Of a DNA stretch of 64,000 nt, positions 16,046-25,343 are shown one piece after another. Source of the DNA: a bacterium YEK0313 (GTDB lineage Bacteria; Pseudomonadota; Alphaproteobacteria; Rhizobiales; Phreatobacteraceae); contig CCMO02000001.1 in NCBI GenBank assembly GCA_000751295.2, positions 62,001-126,000 on the forward strand, read 5' to 3'. How positions within the stretch are numbered: position 1 is the first letter of the stretch; every line of letters starts with the position of its first letter. The translations under genes and the position numbers were made by a program. The notes below the pieces were generated by a model. The model was not told where the DNA came from and made no database searches. It was given only the letters and a program-made list of their open reading frames with translations.

Positions 16046-17311
16046 ATGCGCCGTATCGTCGTCACTGGACAGGGCCTCGTTTCGCCGCTCGGCTGCGGCG
16101 TCGATCTCGCCTGGTCGCGCCTCACGGCCGGCCGCTCGGGGATCCGCGCGCTGCCCGAGGCGATCGCGGCCCAGTTGCCGGCCAAGATTGCCGGCCTGGT
16201 TCCGGACCTCCAGCAGGATCCCGAAGGCGGGTTCGACCCGGACCGCGCGGCGCCGCCCAAGGACCAGCGCAAGATGGATCGCTTCATCCTGTTCTCGCTG
16301 CTGGCGGCGGAGGAGGCGATCAATCAGGCCGGCTGGGTTGCCGAAACGCCAGCGCAACAGCACCGTACCGCCACCATCATCGCCTCCGGCATCGGCGGCT
16401 TCCCAGCCATGGTCGAGGCGGTCAGGACCGTCGACACGCGCGGCGTGCGCCGGCTCTCGCCATTCACCGTGCCCTCCTTCCTGGTCAATCTCGCCGCCGG
16501 CCAGGTTTCGATCCGCCACGGCTTCAAGGGGCCGCTGGGGGCCCCGGTGACCGCCTGCGCGGCCAGCGTCCAGGCGATCGGCGATGCCGCGCGCATGATC
16601 CGCGCGGGCGAAGCCGACATCGCCCTGTGCGGCGGCAGCGAAGCCTGCGTCGACGTGGTCAGTCTCGGCAGCTTCGCCGCGGCGCGGGCACTCTCGACCA
16701 GTTTCAACGACACGCCGGAGCTTGCCTCGCGCCCGTTCGACAGTGATCGTGACGGTTTCGTCATGGGCGAAGGCGCCGGCATGCTGGTCATCGAGGCGCT
16801 CGATCACGCCCTTGCGCGCGGCGCGACACCGATCGCCGAGCTCGTCGGCTACGGCACGTCGGCCGACGCCTATCACATCACCTCCGGCCCGGAGGACGGC
16901 GACGGCGCGCGCCGCTCGATGGAGGCGGCGCTGGCGCAGGCCGGCCTCACGCCCGCCGACATCCAGCATCTCAATGCCCATGCCACCTCCACGCCGGTCG
17001 GCGACCAGGGCGAACTCGAAGCCATCAAGACGCTGTTCGGCCGCGACAGGCGCGTGGCGGTCACGTCGACCAAGTCGGCGACCGGCCACCTGCTCGGCGC
17101 GGCGGGCGGCCTGGAAGCGATCTTCACCATTCAGGCCCTGCGCACCCAGACGGTGCCGCCAACCCTCAACCTCCACAATCCCGATCCGGCCGCGGAAGGC
17201 GTCGACCTCGTCGCCCGCACTGCCCGCCCCATGTCGCTCACCCATGCCATGTCGAACGGCTTCGGTTTCGGCGGCGTCAATGCCAGCGTGATCTTCAAGC
17301 GCTGGACGTGA
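16046..17311 (+). CDS. fabF: Beta-ketoacyl-ACP synthase II
   Basis: A 421-residue KAS II condensing enzyme that elongates acyl-ACP with malonyl-ACP. The Cys-His-His triad is complete: Cys171 (TACAASVQAIGDA), His312 (NAHATSTPVGD) and His348 (TKSATGHLLGAAGG), with the conserved Lys343. The thiolase fold is full length. The active-site motif CAAS differs from the CATG or CASG of many primary FabF enzymes, and the gene is away from acpP/fabG, so it may be a second, specialised FabF. A 214-base upstream gap contains a TATAGG box near 15860 that could be its promoter. Followed by trpF after 88 bases. Confidence 0.93.
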   Translation: MRRIVVTGQGLVSPLGCGVDLAWSRLTAGRSGIRALPEAIAAQLPAKIAGLVPDLQQDPEGGFDPDRAAPPKDQRKMDRFILFSLLAAEEAINQAGWVAETPAQQHRTATIIASGIGGFPAMVEAVRTVDTRGVRRLSPFTVPSFLVNLAAGQVSIRHGFKGPLGAPVTACAASVQAIGDAARMIRAGEADIALCGGSEACVDVVSLGSFAAARALSTSFNDTPELASRPFDSDRDGFVMGEGAGMLVIEALDHALARGATPIAELVGYGTSADAYHITSGPEDGDGARRSMEAALAQAGLTPADIQHLNAHATSTPVGDQGELEAIKTLFGRDRRVAVTSTKSATGHLLGAAGGLEAIFTIQALRTQTVPPTLNLHNPDPAAEGVDLVARTARPMSLTHAMSNGFGFGGVNASVIFKRWT

Positions 17312-17399
17312 ACCGCTAGGCGGGAGCCGGTCGCCACGGGGGATGGAAGCCCGCGCCGGGGGCACTGGCGCGCGCTCGCGGCAGTCTCTAAATAGCCGC

Positions 17400-18076
17400 A
17401 TGCCCTTGCTGGTGAAGATCTGCGGGATCACGACGATGCCCGCCATGGAAACGGCGCTCGACGCCGGCGCCGACATGGTCGGGCTGGTGTTTTTCGAGAA
17501 GAGCCCGCGCAACGTCTCGCTCGCAACCGCCTGCACCCTGTCGGGCCGCACCTGCGGGCGGGCCGGCGTCGTGGCGCTGACCGTCGATCCGAGCGACGAC
17601 TTTCTCGCCGACGTGATGGCCAATCTCAAGCCGGACCTCATCCAGCTTCACGGCGCCGAAACGCCCGAGCGGGTCGCCGACATCAGGCAGCGCTTCAAGG
17701 TCCGTACGATGAAGGCCATCGGCGTCGCCGAAGCCGCCGATCTCGCGGCCGTGCCGGCCTATGCCGCGGTTTCCGAGTTGATCCTGCTCGATGCCAAGCC
17801 GCCGAAGAACGACCACGCCCTGCCCGGCGGCAACGGCCTGACATTCGACTGGCGCCTGGTCGCCGGCCTTGACCCCGGACGCCCGGTCATGCTTTCCGGT
17901 GGCCTCGATCCCGCGAACGTCGCCGATGCGATCAAGCTGACCCGTCTTGGCGGCGTGGACGTCTCGTCCGGCGTGGAAAGCGCCCCCGGCGTCAAGGATC
18001 CGGTGAAGATCAGGGCCTTCGTGGCCGCCGCACGCCAGGCCGCGGCCGAAATGGCGGCCGGCGCAGGAGACAAGCG

Positions 18077-18080
<4 letters not shown>
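17400..18080 (+). CDS. trpF: Phosphoribosylanthranilate isomerase
   Basis: A 226-residue TIM-barrel enzyme of tryptophan synthesis, converting N-(5'-phosphoribosyl)-anthranilate to CdRP by an Amadori rearrangement. VKICGITT (residues 5-12) carries the catalytic Cys, and LIQLHGAETPERV the conserved H-G-x-E. ILLDAKPPKN holds the general-acid Asp, and MLSGGLDPANV plus VDVSSGVES bind phosphate. The ATG at 17400 matches the family start and is close to a TAAATA-like box, so the leader is short. The stop overlaps trpB as ATGA: first gene of trpF-trpB-trpA. Confidence 0.96.
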
Positions 18081-19290
<1,210 letters not shown>

Positions 19291-19294
<4 letters not shown>

Positions 19295-20127
19295 GCACCC
19301 GCCTCGACACCCGTTTCGCCGATCTCGCGCGCGAGGGCCGCGCCGGCCTCGTCACCTATGTGATGGCTGGCGATCCCGACCGGGAAAGCGCACGCGCCAT
19401 CCTCAAGGCCCTGCCGGCGGCCGGCGCCGACGTGATCGAATTCGGCATGCCCTTCACCGATCCGATGGCCGATGGGCCCGCCGTGCAGGCCGCGGGCCTG
19501 CGTTCGCTCGCCGGCGGCCAGACGCTGAAGAAGACGCTCGAGGACATCGCCTGGTTCCGCCAGGCCGACCAGACCACGCCGATCGTGCTGATGGGCTACT
19601 ACAATCCGATCTATATCTACGGTGTCGAAGCCTTTCTCGCCGATGCCAGGGCCGCCGGCATCGACGGGCTGATCGTCGTCGACCTGCCGCCGGAAGAAGA
19701 TGACGAGCTCTGCCTGCCGGCGCTGAAGGCCGGCCTCAACTTCATCCGCCTGGCGACCCCGACGACCGACGACAAGCGCCTGCCGACCGTGCTGAACAAC
19801 ACGTCGGGCTTCGTCTACTACGTCTCGATCACCGGCATTACCGGCATGGCGACGCCGAACTTCGACCAGACGGCGCAGGCCGTCGCCCGGATCAAGCGCC
19901 ATACCGCACTTCCCGTGGCGGTCGGCTTCGGCGTCAAGAATGCCGACCATGCCGCGGCGGTCGCCCGGAGCGCCGATGCCGTGGTCGTCGGCTCGGCCAT
20001 CGTCGATACCGTCAAGGCCTCGCTCGACGGCGCCGGCAAGGCGGGACCGCGGACCACCGAGGCCGTCGCCGAGCTCGTCGCGGCGCTGGCCGCCGGCGTG
20101 CGCGGCGCCCGGCGCGCCGCCGAATAG
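19291..20127 (+). CDS. trpA: Tryptophan synthase alpha subunit
   Basis: A 278-residue TIM barrel that cleaves indole-3-glycerol phosphate and channels indole to TrpB. The catalytic Glu lies in DVIEFGMPFTDPMADGP, and the Asp of the same block completes the pair. GYYNPIYIYG, DLPPEE and GFVYYVSITGITG are family blocks, and VGFGVKN plus VVGSAIVD form the phosphate site. Starts with GTG overlapping the trpB stop. The C-terminus is Ala/Gly-rich. A gap of 112 bases follows before accD, so accD probably also has its own promoter. Confidence 0.97.
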
Positions 20128-20173
20128 CCGCAGCCGGAAGCGGCGCCGCCTCGCGGACGCCGCACCGCCCTCC

Positions 20174-20179
20174 TATATT
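20174..20179 (+). promoter_or_regulatory. Candidate -10 box for accD
   Basis: TATATT lies in the 112-base trpA-accD gap, about 60 bases before the accD ATG. The matching -35 (TCGCGG at 20151, 17-base spacing) is poor, so this is a weak candidate for an internal promoter. Confidence 0.3.
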
Positions 20180-20239
20180 GGTGCCGCCCACCGCCCGTGG
20201 CGGCCGTCTGGCCGGAACAACAAGGTATCGGACCCTGCC

Positions 20240-21112
20240 ATGAACTGGATCACCGACGTCCTTCCCCCCAAGATCCGCTCCTTCCTGAAGCGCGATACGC
20301 CGGAAAACCTCTGGATCAAGTGCCCGGAAACCGGCCAGATGGTGTTTCACAAGGACCTGGAGAGCAATCTCTTCGTCATCCCGGGCTCGGGCGTTCATAT
20401 GCGCATGGGCTCGACGGCGCGGCTGAAGTCGGTCTTCGACAATGGCACTTGGTTCGACGTGCCGCTGCCCGAGGTCGCGCTCGATCCGTTGAAGTTCCGC
20501 GACGAGAAACGCTACGTCGACCGCATCAAGGATGCCCGGGCGAAGACCGGCATGAACGATGCGATCAAGGTCGGCTACGGCAAGCTCGAAGGCCTCGCGG
20601 TCACGGTCGCCGTGCAGGACATGGACTTCATGGCCGGCTCGCTCGGCACCGCTGCAGGCGAAGCCATCGTCAAGGGCATGATGACCGCCGTCGAGAAGAA
20701 CACGCCCTTCATCATCTTCACCGCGTCGGGCGGCGCGCGCATGCAGGAAGGCATCCTGTCGCTGATGCAGATGCCGCGCACGACGGTGGCGGTGCAGGCG
20801 CTGCGGGACGCCAAGCTCCCCTATATCGTGGTGCTGACCAATCCGACCACCGGCGGCGTCACCGCGAGCTATGCCATGCTCGGCGATGTGCATCTTGCCG
20901 AGCCCGGCGCGCTGATCGGGTTCGCCGGTCCGCGCGTGATCGAGCAGACCATCCGCGAGAAGCTGCCCGAAGGCTTCCAGCGCTCGGAATATCTCAAGGA
21001 TCACGGCATGGTGGACATGGTCGTGCACCGGCACGACCTCCGCGCGACGCTCGCCCGCCTGTGCCGGGTGCTGACCAAGGCGGCGCCCGCCGGCGAAGCC
21101 GAGGCCGCCTGA
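20240..21112 (+). CDS. accD: Acetyl-CoA carboxylase carboxyltransferase subunit beta
   Basis: A 290-residue beta chain of the acetyl-CoA carboxylase carboxyltransferase, the committed step of fatty-acid synthesis. The catalytic crotonase-like domain is intact (MDFMAGSLGTAAGEAIVKG, FTASGGARMQEGILSL, NPTTGGVTASYAMLGD). The N-terminal zinc ribbon, with four Cys in E. coli, is degenerate: only Cys28 remains in WIKCPETGQMVF, and the second pair is replaced in FVIPGSGVHMRM. This loss is, to my knowledge, common in Hyphomicrobiales. The ATG at 20240 matches the family start MNWITDVLPPKIRS. It lies between trpA and folC, a conserved order. Confidence 0.97.
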   Translation: MNWITDVLPPKIRSFLKRDTPENLWIKCPETGQMVFHKDLESNLFVIPGSGVHMRMGSTARLKSVFDNGTWFDVPLPEVALDPLKFRDEKRYVDRIKDARAKTGMNDAIKVGYGKLEGLAVTVAVQDMDFMAGSLGTAAGEAIVKGMMTAVEKNTPFIIFTASGGARMQEGILSLMQMPRTTVAVQALRDAKLPYIVVLTNPTTGGVTASYAMLGDVHLAEPGALIGFAGPRVIEQTIREKLPEGFQRSEYLKDHGMVDMVVHRHDLRATLARLCRVLTKAAPAGEAEAA

Positions 21113-21197
21113 TACGATTGCCGCCGCCGGAACGCGCCAGCAGAGCGCCGGCGGCTGAACCCCAGTCCGTCCAGGACGGCGCATCCGGCCCGCGAGC

Positions 21198-22523
21198 ATG
21201 CCCGCCATGACCCCCATCGACGCCATCCTGGAACGGCTGACCAAGCTGCATCCGAAGCTGATCGACATGTCGCTCGACCGGATGCACCGCGTGCTGAAGG
21301 CGCTCGGCAATCCCGAGCAGCACCTGCCGCCGGTGATTCACGTGGCCGGGACCAATGGCAAGGGGTCGACCACCGCCTTCGCCCGCGCCCTCCTCGAGGC
21401 CTCCGGGCGCACGGTGCACGTCTATACCTCGCCGCATCTGGTGCGCTTTCACGAGCGCTACCGCATCGGCCGCCCTGGCGGAGGGCGGATCGTCGACGAC
21501 GAGACCCTCGCCGCGGTCTTGCTGGAGGTTGAGCGGCTGAACGGCGGCGAGCCGATCACCCAGTTCGAGATCACTGCCGCGGCCGGCTTTCTCCTGTTCG
21601 CGCGCAATCCGGCCGATGCCGTGATCCTGGAGGTCGGCATGGGCGGCCGACTCGACGCGACCAACGTCATCACCAGGCCGGCCGTCACCGTCATCACGCC
21701 GGTCTCGATGGACCATGCCGACTATCTCGGCGACACCGTCGCCAAGATCGCGGGCGAGAAAGCGGGCATCCTGAAGCGCGGCCGGCCCTGCGTCGTGGCG
21801 CGGCAGACGCCGGAAGCGCTCGCCGTCATCGAAGCCATGGCGGCAAGCCAGCGTGCCAGGCTCCTGGTCTCCGGCCTCGACTGGTCCTCCCGCGAGGAGA
21901 ACGGCCGGTTCGTCTACCAGGACGAGGACGGCCTGATCGACGCTGCCCCGCCGAAGCTGATCGGCGCCCACCAGTTCGAAAATGCCGGCACGGCGATCGC
22001 CGCTGTGAAGACCGCGGGCTTCTCGCTCAGCGCCGCGGACATCGAACGTGGCCTGACCACCGTGGAGTGGCCGGCGCGGCTGCAGAATCTGACCAAGGGC
22101 CGGATCGCCAAGGTCCTGCCGCCGCAGTGCGAGGTCTGGCTCGACGGCGGCCACAATCCCGGCGGTGGCGAGGTGCTGAGCGAAGCGGTCAGGCGCATGG
22201 CCGCCCGCGATCCCCGGCCGCTGGTGATGATCATCGGCATGATGTCCACCAAGGACCCGCGCGGCTTCCTGGCGCACTTCACCGGGCTGAACCCCACCGT
22301 GTTCACCGTACCGTTCAGCCATCCGGCCGCGCTGACGGCCGGCGACCTTGCCGAGGCGGCCCGATCGATCGGGCTCGATGCGACCGCGACCGGTAGCCTG
22401 GCCGAAGCCCTCGCCGCCGTTTCCGCCCGTCCCGCGACACCGGTACCGCCACGCGTGCTGATCACCGGCTCGCTCTATCTCGCCGGCGATGTCCTCGCGG
22501 AGGACGGCTGGCAGCCCCACTGA
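21198..22523 (+). CDS. folC: Bifunctional folylpolyglutamate / dihydrofolate synthase
   Basis: A 441-residue Mur-ligase-family enzyme adding Glu to dihydropteroate and folates using ATP. The P-loop is HVAGTNGKGSTTAF near residues 51-64. VYTSPHLVRFHERYRI and EVGMGGRLDATNV are the omega-loop and substrate blocks, and SMDHADYLGDT and EKAGILKRGRP are the family's metal and carbamylated-Lys region. WLDGGHNPGG begins the C-terminal domain. An ATG at 21207 is an alternative start. It is last of the accD-folC pair. Seven-bp stems with no T-run lie after the stop (22541-22560). Confidence 0.95.
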   Translation: MPAMTPIDAILERLTKLHPKLIDMSLDRMHRVLKALGNPEQHLPPVIHVAGTNGKGSTTAFARALLEASGRTVHVYTSPHLVRFHERYRIGRPGGGRIVDDETLAAVLLEVERLNGGEPITQFEITAAAGFLLFARNPADAVILEVGMGGRLDATNVITRPAVTVITPVSMDHADYLGDTVAKIAGEKAGILKRGRPCVVARQTPEALAVIEAMAASQRARLLVSGLDWSSREENGRFVYQDEDGLIDAAPPKLIGAHQFENAGTAIAAVKTAGFSLSAADIERGLTTVEWPARLQNLTKGRIAKVLPPQCEVWLDGGHNPGGGEVLSEAVRRMAARDPRPLVMIIGMMSTKDPRGFLAHFTGLNPTVFTVPFSHPAALTAGDLAEAARSIGLDATATGSLAEALAAVSARPATPVPPRVLITGSLYLAGDVLAEDGWQPH

Positions 22524-22652
22524 CGGCCCGCCCGATCCGGCCTGCGCCTCGTCGCGCAGGGCTCCCAAGAAAAATGTTGGAAACAAAGGACCGGTAGCCC
22601 GTCCTTGGCCCTGCGCCGCGCCGCTGACGGCGCACAGACCGGGAGATTGAGC

Positions 22653-23426
22653 ATGCCACGACGCAGATGCCTGGGCGGCCTGGCGGCCGTGGTCATCCTC
22701 ATGACCGCGGTAACGGCCCAGGCCGAAGTCTCTCCTGGGGCGGTCTCGACCTTCAATGCGAACCATGCGCAGTTCGAAGCGCTGCTCGCCGAAACGCGTG
22801 CGCGCGGCACGCTGCCACGCCTTTCCGAGCCACAGGAGGCGCCGGTCCTCAATCGCCTCTGGGACGTCGGCATGCTGTTCCGTCGCCCGCCCTACACGCT
22901 CGACGATCTCTCGCCGCTGCTCGACGTCATGGAAAAGCAGCATATGGTGCTGCGCACCTATCTGACGCATGCCAGCGACCCTCAGGCCCGCCCCAATCTC
23001 GCGCTCAACTTCGTGGCCTTCCAGGATGAAGTGTCACAGGCGCTCGCCGCCCAGATCAACGGCTGGGGCGCGGTCATCGCCGCGCGCAACGACATGCTGC
23101 GCTATCCCTCGCCCGAGACCCTTGCAGCCGATGACCAAGCCAAGCTCAGGGACTTCCGCACCAGTGTCCTCGAGGTGATCGGCCGCGCGGTCCTGCTGCT
23201 GCGGGTGCCGGAGATCCGGCCCCCCGCCCAGGCGACCATCGCCGCGGCCCTGGGCGAGAATGCCGATGCGATCGCCGGACTGATGACCCGCCGCGACCGG
23301 ACCATGCTGGACACGGCCATGGAAGCCGCGCTGCCGGCGCTGCCGGCGGAAGCCCAAAGACCTGCGAGGCTCTTCATGGGTGCGATGCGCGAGAGCCCCT
23401 GCCGCGGCCTGTGTGCGCTCAACTGA
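22653..23426 (+). CDS. Secreted hypothetical protein, tandem paralogue 1
   Basis: A 257-residue protein of unknown function with an N-terminal signal peptide (MPRRRCLGGLAAVVILM..., probable cleavage after VTAQA). The mature part is mostly helical. It shares with the next gene, also 257 residues, the blocks RGTLPRLS, RLWDVGMLFRRPPYTLDD, FQDEV and a C-terminal SPCRGLCAL with two cysteines three residues apart. GGGAG lies about eight bases before the ATG, and other in-frame starts upstream lack one. The pair is clearly a tandem duplication. The two C-terminal Cys may form a disulfide in the periplasm. I do not recognise a named family. Confidence 0.75.
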   Translation: MPRRRCLGGLAAVVILMTAVTAQAEVSPGAVSTFNANHAQFEALLAETRARGTLPRLSEPQEAPVLNRLWDVGMLFRRPPYTLDDLSPLLDVMEKQHMVLRTYLTHASDPQARPNLALNFVAFQDEVSQALAAQINGWGAVIAARNDMLRYPSPETLAADDQAKLRDFRTSVLEVIGRAVLLLRVPEIRPPAQATIAAALGENADAIAGLMTRRDRTMLDTAMEAALPALPAEAQRPARLFMGAMRESPCRGLCALN

Positions 23427-23541
23427 CGAAGGTACGGGCGCTTCCTGCAACCAAAAGTAGCTGGACCTTCCGGTGTGTTGCCGCCACGGTCCGGTTCGTC
23501 GCTCCACCGCAGGGACGACAGTTCGCCGAAGGACGACATTC

Positions 23542-24315
23542 ATGCCTCGATGGGTTGCGACCGCCCTTCTCGCCGCAATGACCGCCTTCGGGGCTGGCGC
23601 TCCGATGCGGGCGGAGGTCCCCGCATCGGCCCTGGCCGAACTCGGCGGCGCCTCGGCCGCCTTCGATACATTGGTGCGCGAAGCGCGCCAGCGCGGAACC
23701 CTGCCGCGCCTGTCGGCTCCGGGCGATGCCGCCGTTCTCGAGCGCCTCTGGGACGCGGGCGCCCTGCTCGGCCGGCCTCCCTATAGCGCTGCCGACGTGC
23801 CACGGCTCCTCGCCATCGTCGAGCGCCAGAGCAGCATCATCAAGACCTATGCCCTGTTCAGCGCCGATCCGGCGGCGGCGCCCGATACTGCACGGAACGC
23901 CGCGACATTCCAGGATGAAATCGCGCGGGCACAAGCCTTTCTCATCATGGTCTTCGGGGCTGCCGCGCCGGCCCTGAACGACCTCATCAGCCGTCTTCCA
24001 CCCGGCCAGTTCGACGAAGCGCGCAAACAGGGCCTGCGCCAGATGCGGCTTGGCATTCTCGAATATGTCAGCGGCATCGTCCTCGCCCTGCGGAGCCCTG
24101 CCCTGTCGCCGGCAAACCGGCAGCGCATCACACAGGCCTTCGCTGACAACGGGGCGGCCCTCGCCGCCCTCGTGAACGGGGACGACCGGACGGCCCTGAG
24201 CGCGGCGATGATCACGGCCCTCCCCGCGCTGACGGGAGAAGCCCAGGCATCGGCCAAACGGTTCATCGCTGCGATGCGGGAGACCCCGTGCGAGGGGCTG
24301 TGCGCGCTCCGCTAG
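23542..24315 (+). CDS. Secreted hypothetical protein, tandem paralogue 2
   Basis: Second copy, again exactly 257 residues, with a signal peptide (MPRWVATALLAAMTAFGAG, cleavage near PMRA). It keeps RGTLPRLSAPGDAAVLERLWD, split by a few changes from copy 1. Also kept are GRPPYS, TFQDEIARA, ALPALTGEAQ and the end TPCEGLCAL before Arg. By eye the two diverge most in the middle, so the duplication is old. The stop codon TAG (24313-24315) is part of a CTAG where the IS481-family element inserted. The element begins two bases after the stop codon, yet the gene is complete because the target duplication restored its end. No function is proposed. Confidence 0.75.
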   Translation: MPRWVATALLAAMTAFGAGAPMRAEVPASALAELGGASAAFDTLVREARQRGTLPRLSAPGDAAVLERLWDAGALLGRPPYSAADVPRLLAIVERQSSIIKTYALFSADPAAAPDTARNAATFQDEIARAQAFLIMVFGAAAPALNDLISRLPPGQFDEARKQGLRQMRLGILEYVSGIVLALRSPALSPANRQRITQAFADNGAALAALVNGDDRTALSAAMITALPALTGEAQASAKRFIAAMRETPCEGLCALR

Positions 24316-24316
24316 C

Positions 24317-24339
24317 TGTGGAGTCTGAGGAGGTTGTTC
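24317..24339 (+). repeat. IS481 left terminal inverted repeat
   Basis: Starts TGTGGAGTCTGAGG and ends AGGTTGTTC. It pairs imperfectly with 25320-25342; alignment needs a one-base shift after TGTG. Confidence 0.85.
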
Positions 24340-24397
24340 ATCGCCCGTGAGAGCCCGAAGGTGGTCGTTGCGACACGAAGCACCGCAGGGCACGAGG

Positions 24398-25330
24398 ATG
24401 AACAACCCGCACAAGAATGCGCGAACGACGCCGCTTGGTCGAGCGGAGATGATCCGGCGGATCGTAGGAGACGGCCGGCCTGTCGGCGAAGTGGCGGCCG
24501 GCTTCGGGGTCAGCGAGCGAACCGCCCGCAAATGGCTGTCGCGATGGCGGAGCGATGGAGAAGCCGGGCTGCAGAACCGCTCGTCCCGGCCCCATGCGTC
24601 CCGATCGGCGACGAGCGCGTTCTGGCCCGGGCTGGCGGCCAAGCTGCGCCGCGAGTACCGGTTGACGGGTGAGGAGATTGCGTCCCGCCTCGGACTGGCG
24701 CGATCGACGGTTGCCGGCTGGCTGACGCGGATGGGGCTCGGCCGGCTGTCCGCGCTTGATCCGAAGGAGCCGGTGCGGCGCTATCAACGCGAGCGTCCCG
24801 GCGAGCTGCTTCATCTCGACATCAAGCGGCTGGCCCGCTTTGAAGGCGTCGGCCACCGCATCACCGGCAACCGGCGTGGCGCCAGCCAGGGGCTTGGCTA
24901 CGACTTCCTGCATGTCGCCATCGACGATGCGACCCGGCTCGCCTATGTCGAGGTGCTGCCCGACGAGCGGCGGTGGTCGACCACCGGGTTCCTCGTGCGG
25001 GCGCTGCGCTGGTTCAAGGAGCGGGGCGTCAGCGTGCAAAGAGTGATGACCGACAACGGCTCGGGATACATCGCCAGGCTCTTCCGCAAAGCGTTGAGGA
25101 TGCTCGCCATCCGGCACATCCGCACCCGACCCTACACCCCGAAGACGAACGGCAAGGCAGAGCGCTTCATTCAGACCATGCTCAGGGAATGGGCCTATGC
25201 CATCCCGTTCCCCTCTTCCGCCCGCCGGACCGCAGATCTCACGCGATGGCTGGCCTGGTACAACCAGCACCGGCCGCATGCTAGCCTCGCACGACGATCA
25301 CCGGCTCAAGCTCTCGCCGGAACAACCTGA
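24398..25330 (+). CDS. IS481-family transposase
   Basis: A 310-residue DDE transposase. The N-terminal helix-turn-helix region has two parts: VGEVAAGFGVSERTARKWLS and a second winged-helix-like EEIASRLGLARSTVAGWL. The integrase core carries the full triad Asp141 (LHLDIKRL), Asp219 (MTDNGSGY) and Glu255 (GKAERFIQT), the last pair spaced DD(35)E. The C-terminal WLAWYNQHRPHASL is the family block. The ATG at 24398 is preceded by CGAGG. An upstream in-frame start at 24347 would add 17 residues. The frame is uninterrupted, so the enzyme may be active. Confidence 0.95.
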   Translation: MNNPHKNARTTPLGRAEMIRRIVGDGRPVGEVAAGFGVSERTARKWLSRWRSDGEAGLQNRSSRPHASRSATSAFWPGLAAKLRREYRLTGEEIASRLGLARSTVAGWLTRMGLGRLSALDPKEPVRRYQRERPGELLHLDIKRLARFEGVGHRITGNRRGASQGLGYDFLHVAIDDATRLAYVEVLPDERRWSTTGFLVRALRWFKERGVSVQRVMTDNGSGYIARLFRKALRMLAIRHIRTRPYTPKTNGKAERFIQTMLREWAYAIPFPSSARRTADLTRWLAWYNQHRPHASLARRSPAQALAGTT

Positions 25331-25342
25331 CCAGAACTCACA
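25320..25342 (-). repeat. IS481 right terminal inverted repeat
   Basis: On the minus strand reads TGTGAGTTCTGGTC and then AGGTTGTTC. It overlaps the last codons of the transposase gene, as is usual for this family. Confidence 0.85.
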
Positions 25343-25343
25343 C

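Larger units (their letters stand above)
24317..25342 (+). mobile_element. IS481-family insertion sequence, apparently complete
   Basis: A 1,026-bp element with imperfect 23-bp terminal inverted repeats and one intact transposase. The left end is TGTGGAGTCTG... (24317-24339) and the right end, read in reverse, is TGTGAGTTCTGG... (25342-25320). Both share TGTG, then AGT, CTG and AGGTTGTTC. It is flanked by GCTAGC (24311-24316) and CCTAGC (25343-25348), that is, a duplicated CTAG with five of six bases alike. This agrees with the NCTAGN target known for IS481 of Bordetella. The insertion lies exactly between two convergent genes. The intact ends and frame suggest recent transposition. Confidence 0.9.

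Noticed and set aside
22541..22560. Terminator after folC
   Set aside because: The 7-bp stem CCTGCGC/GCGCAGG is real, but no T-run follows on either strand.
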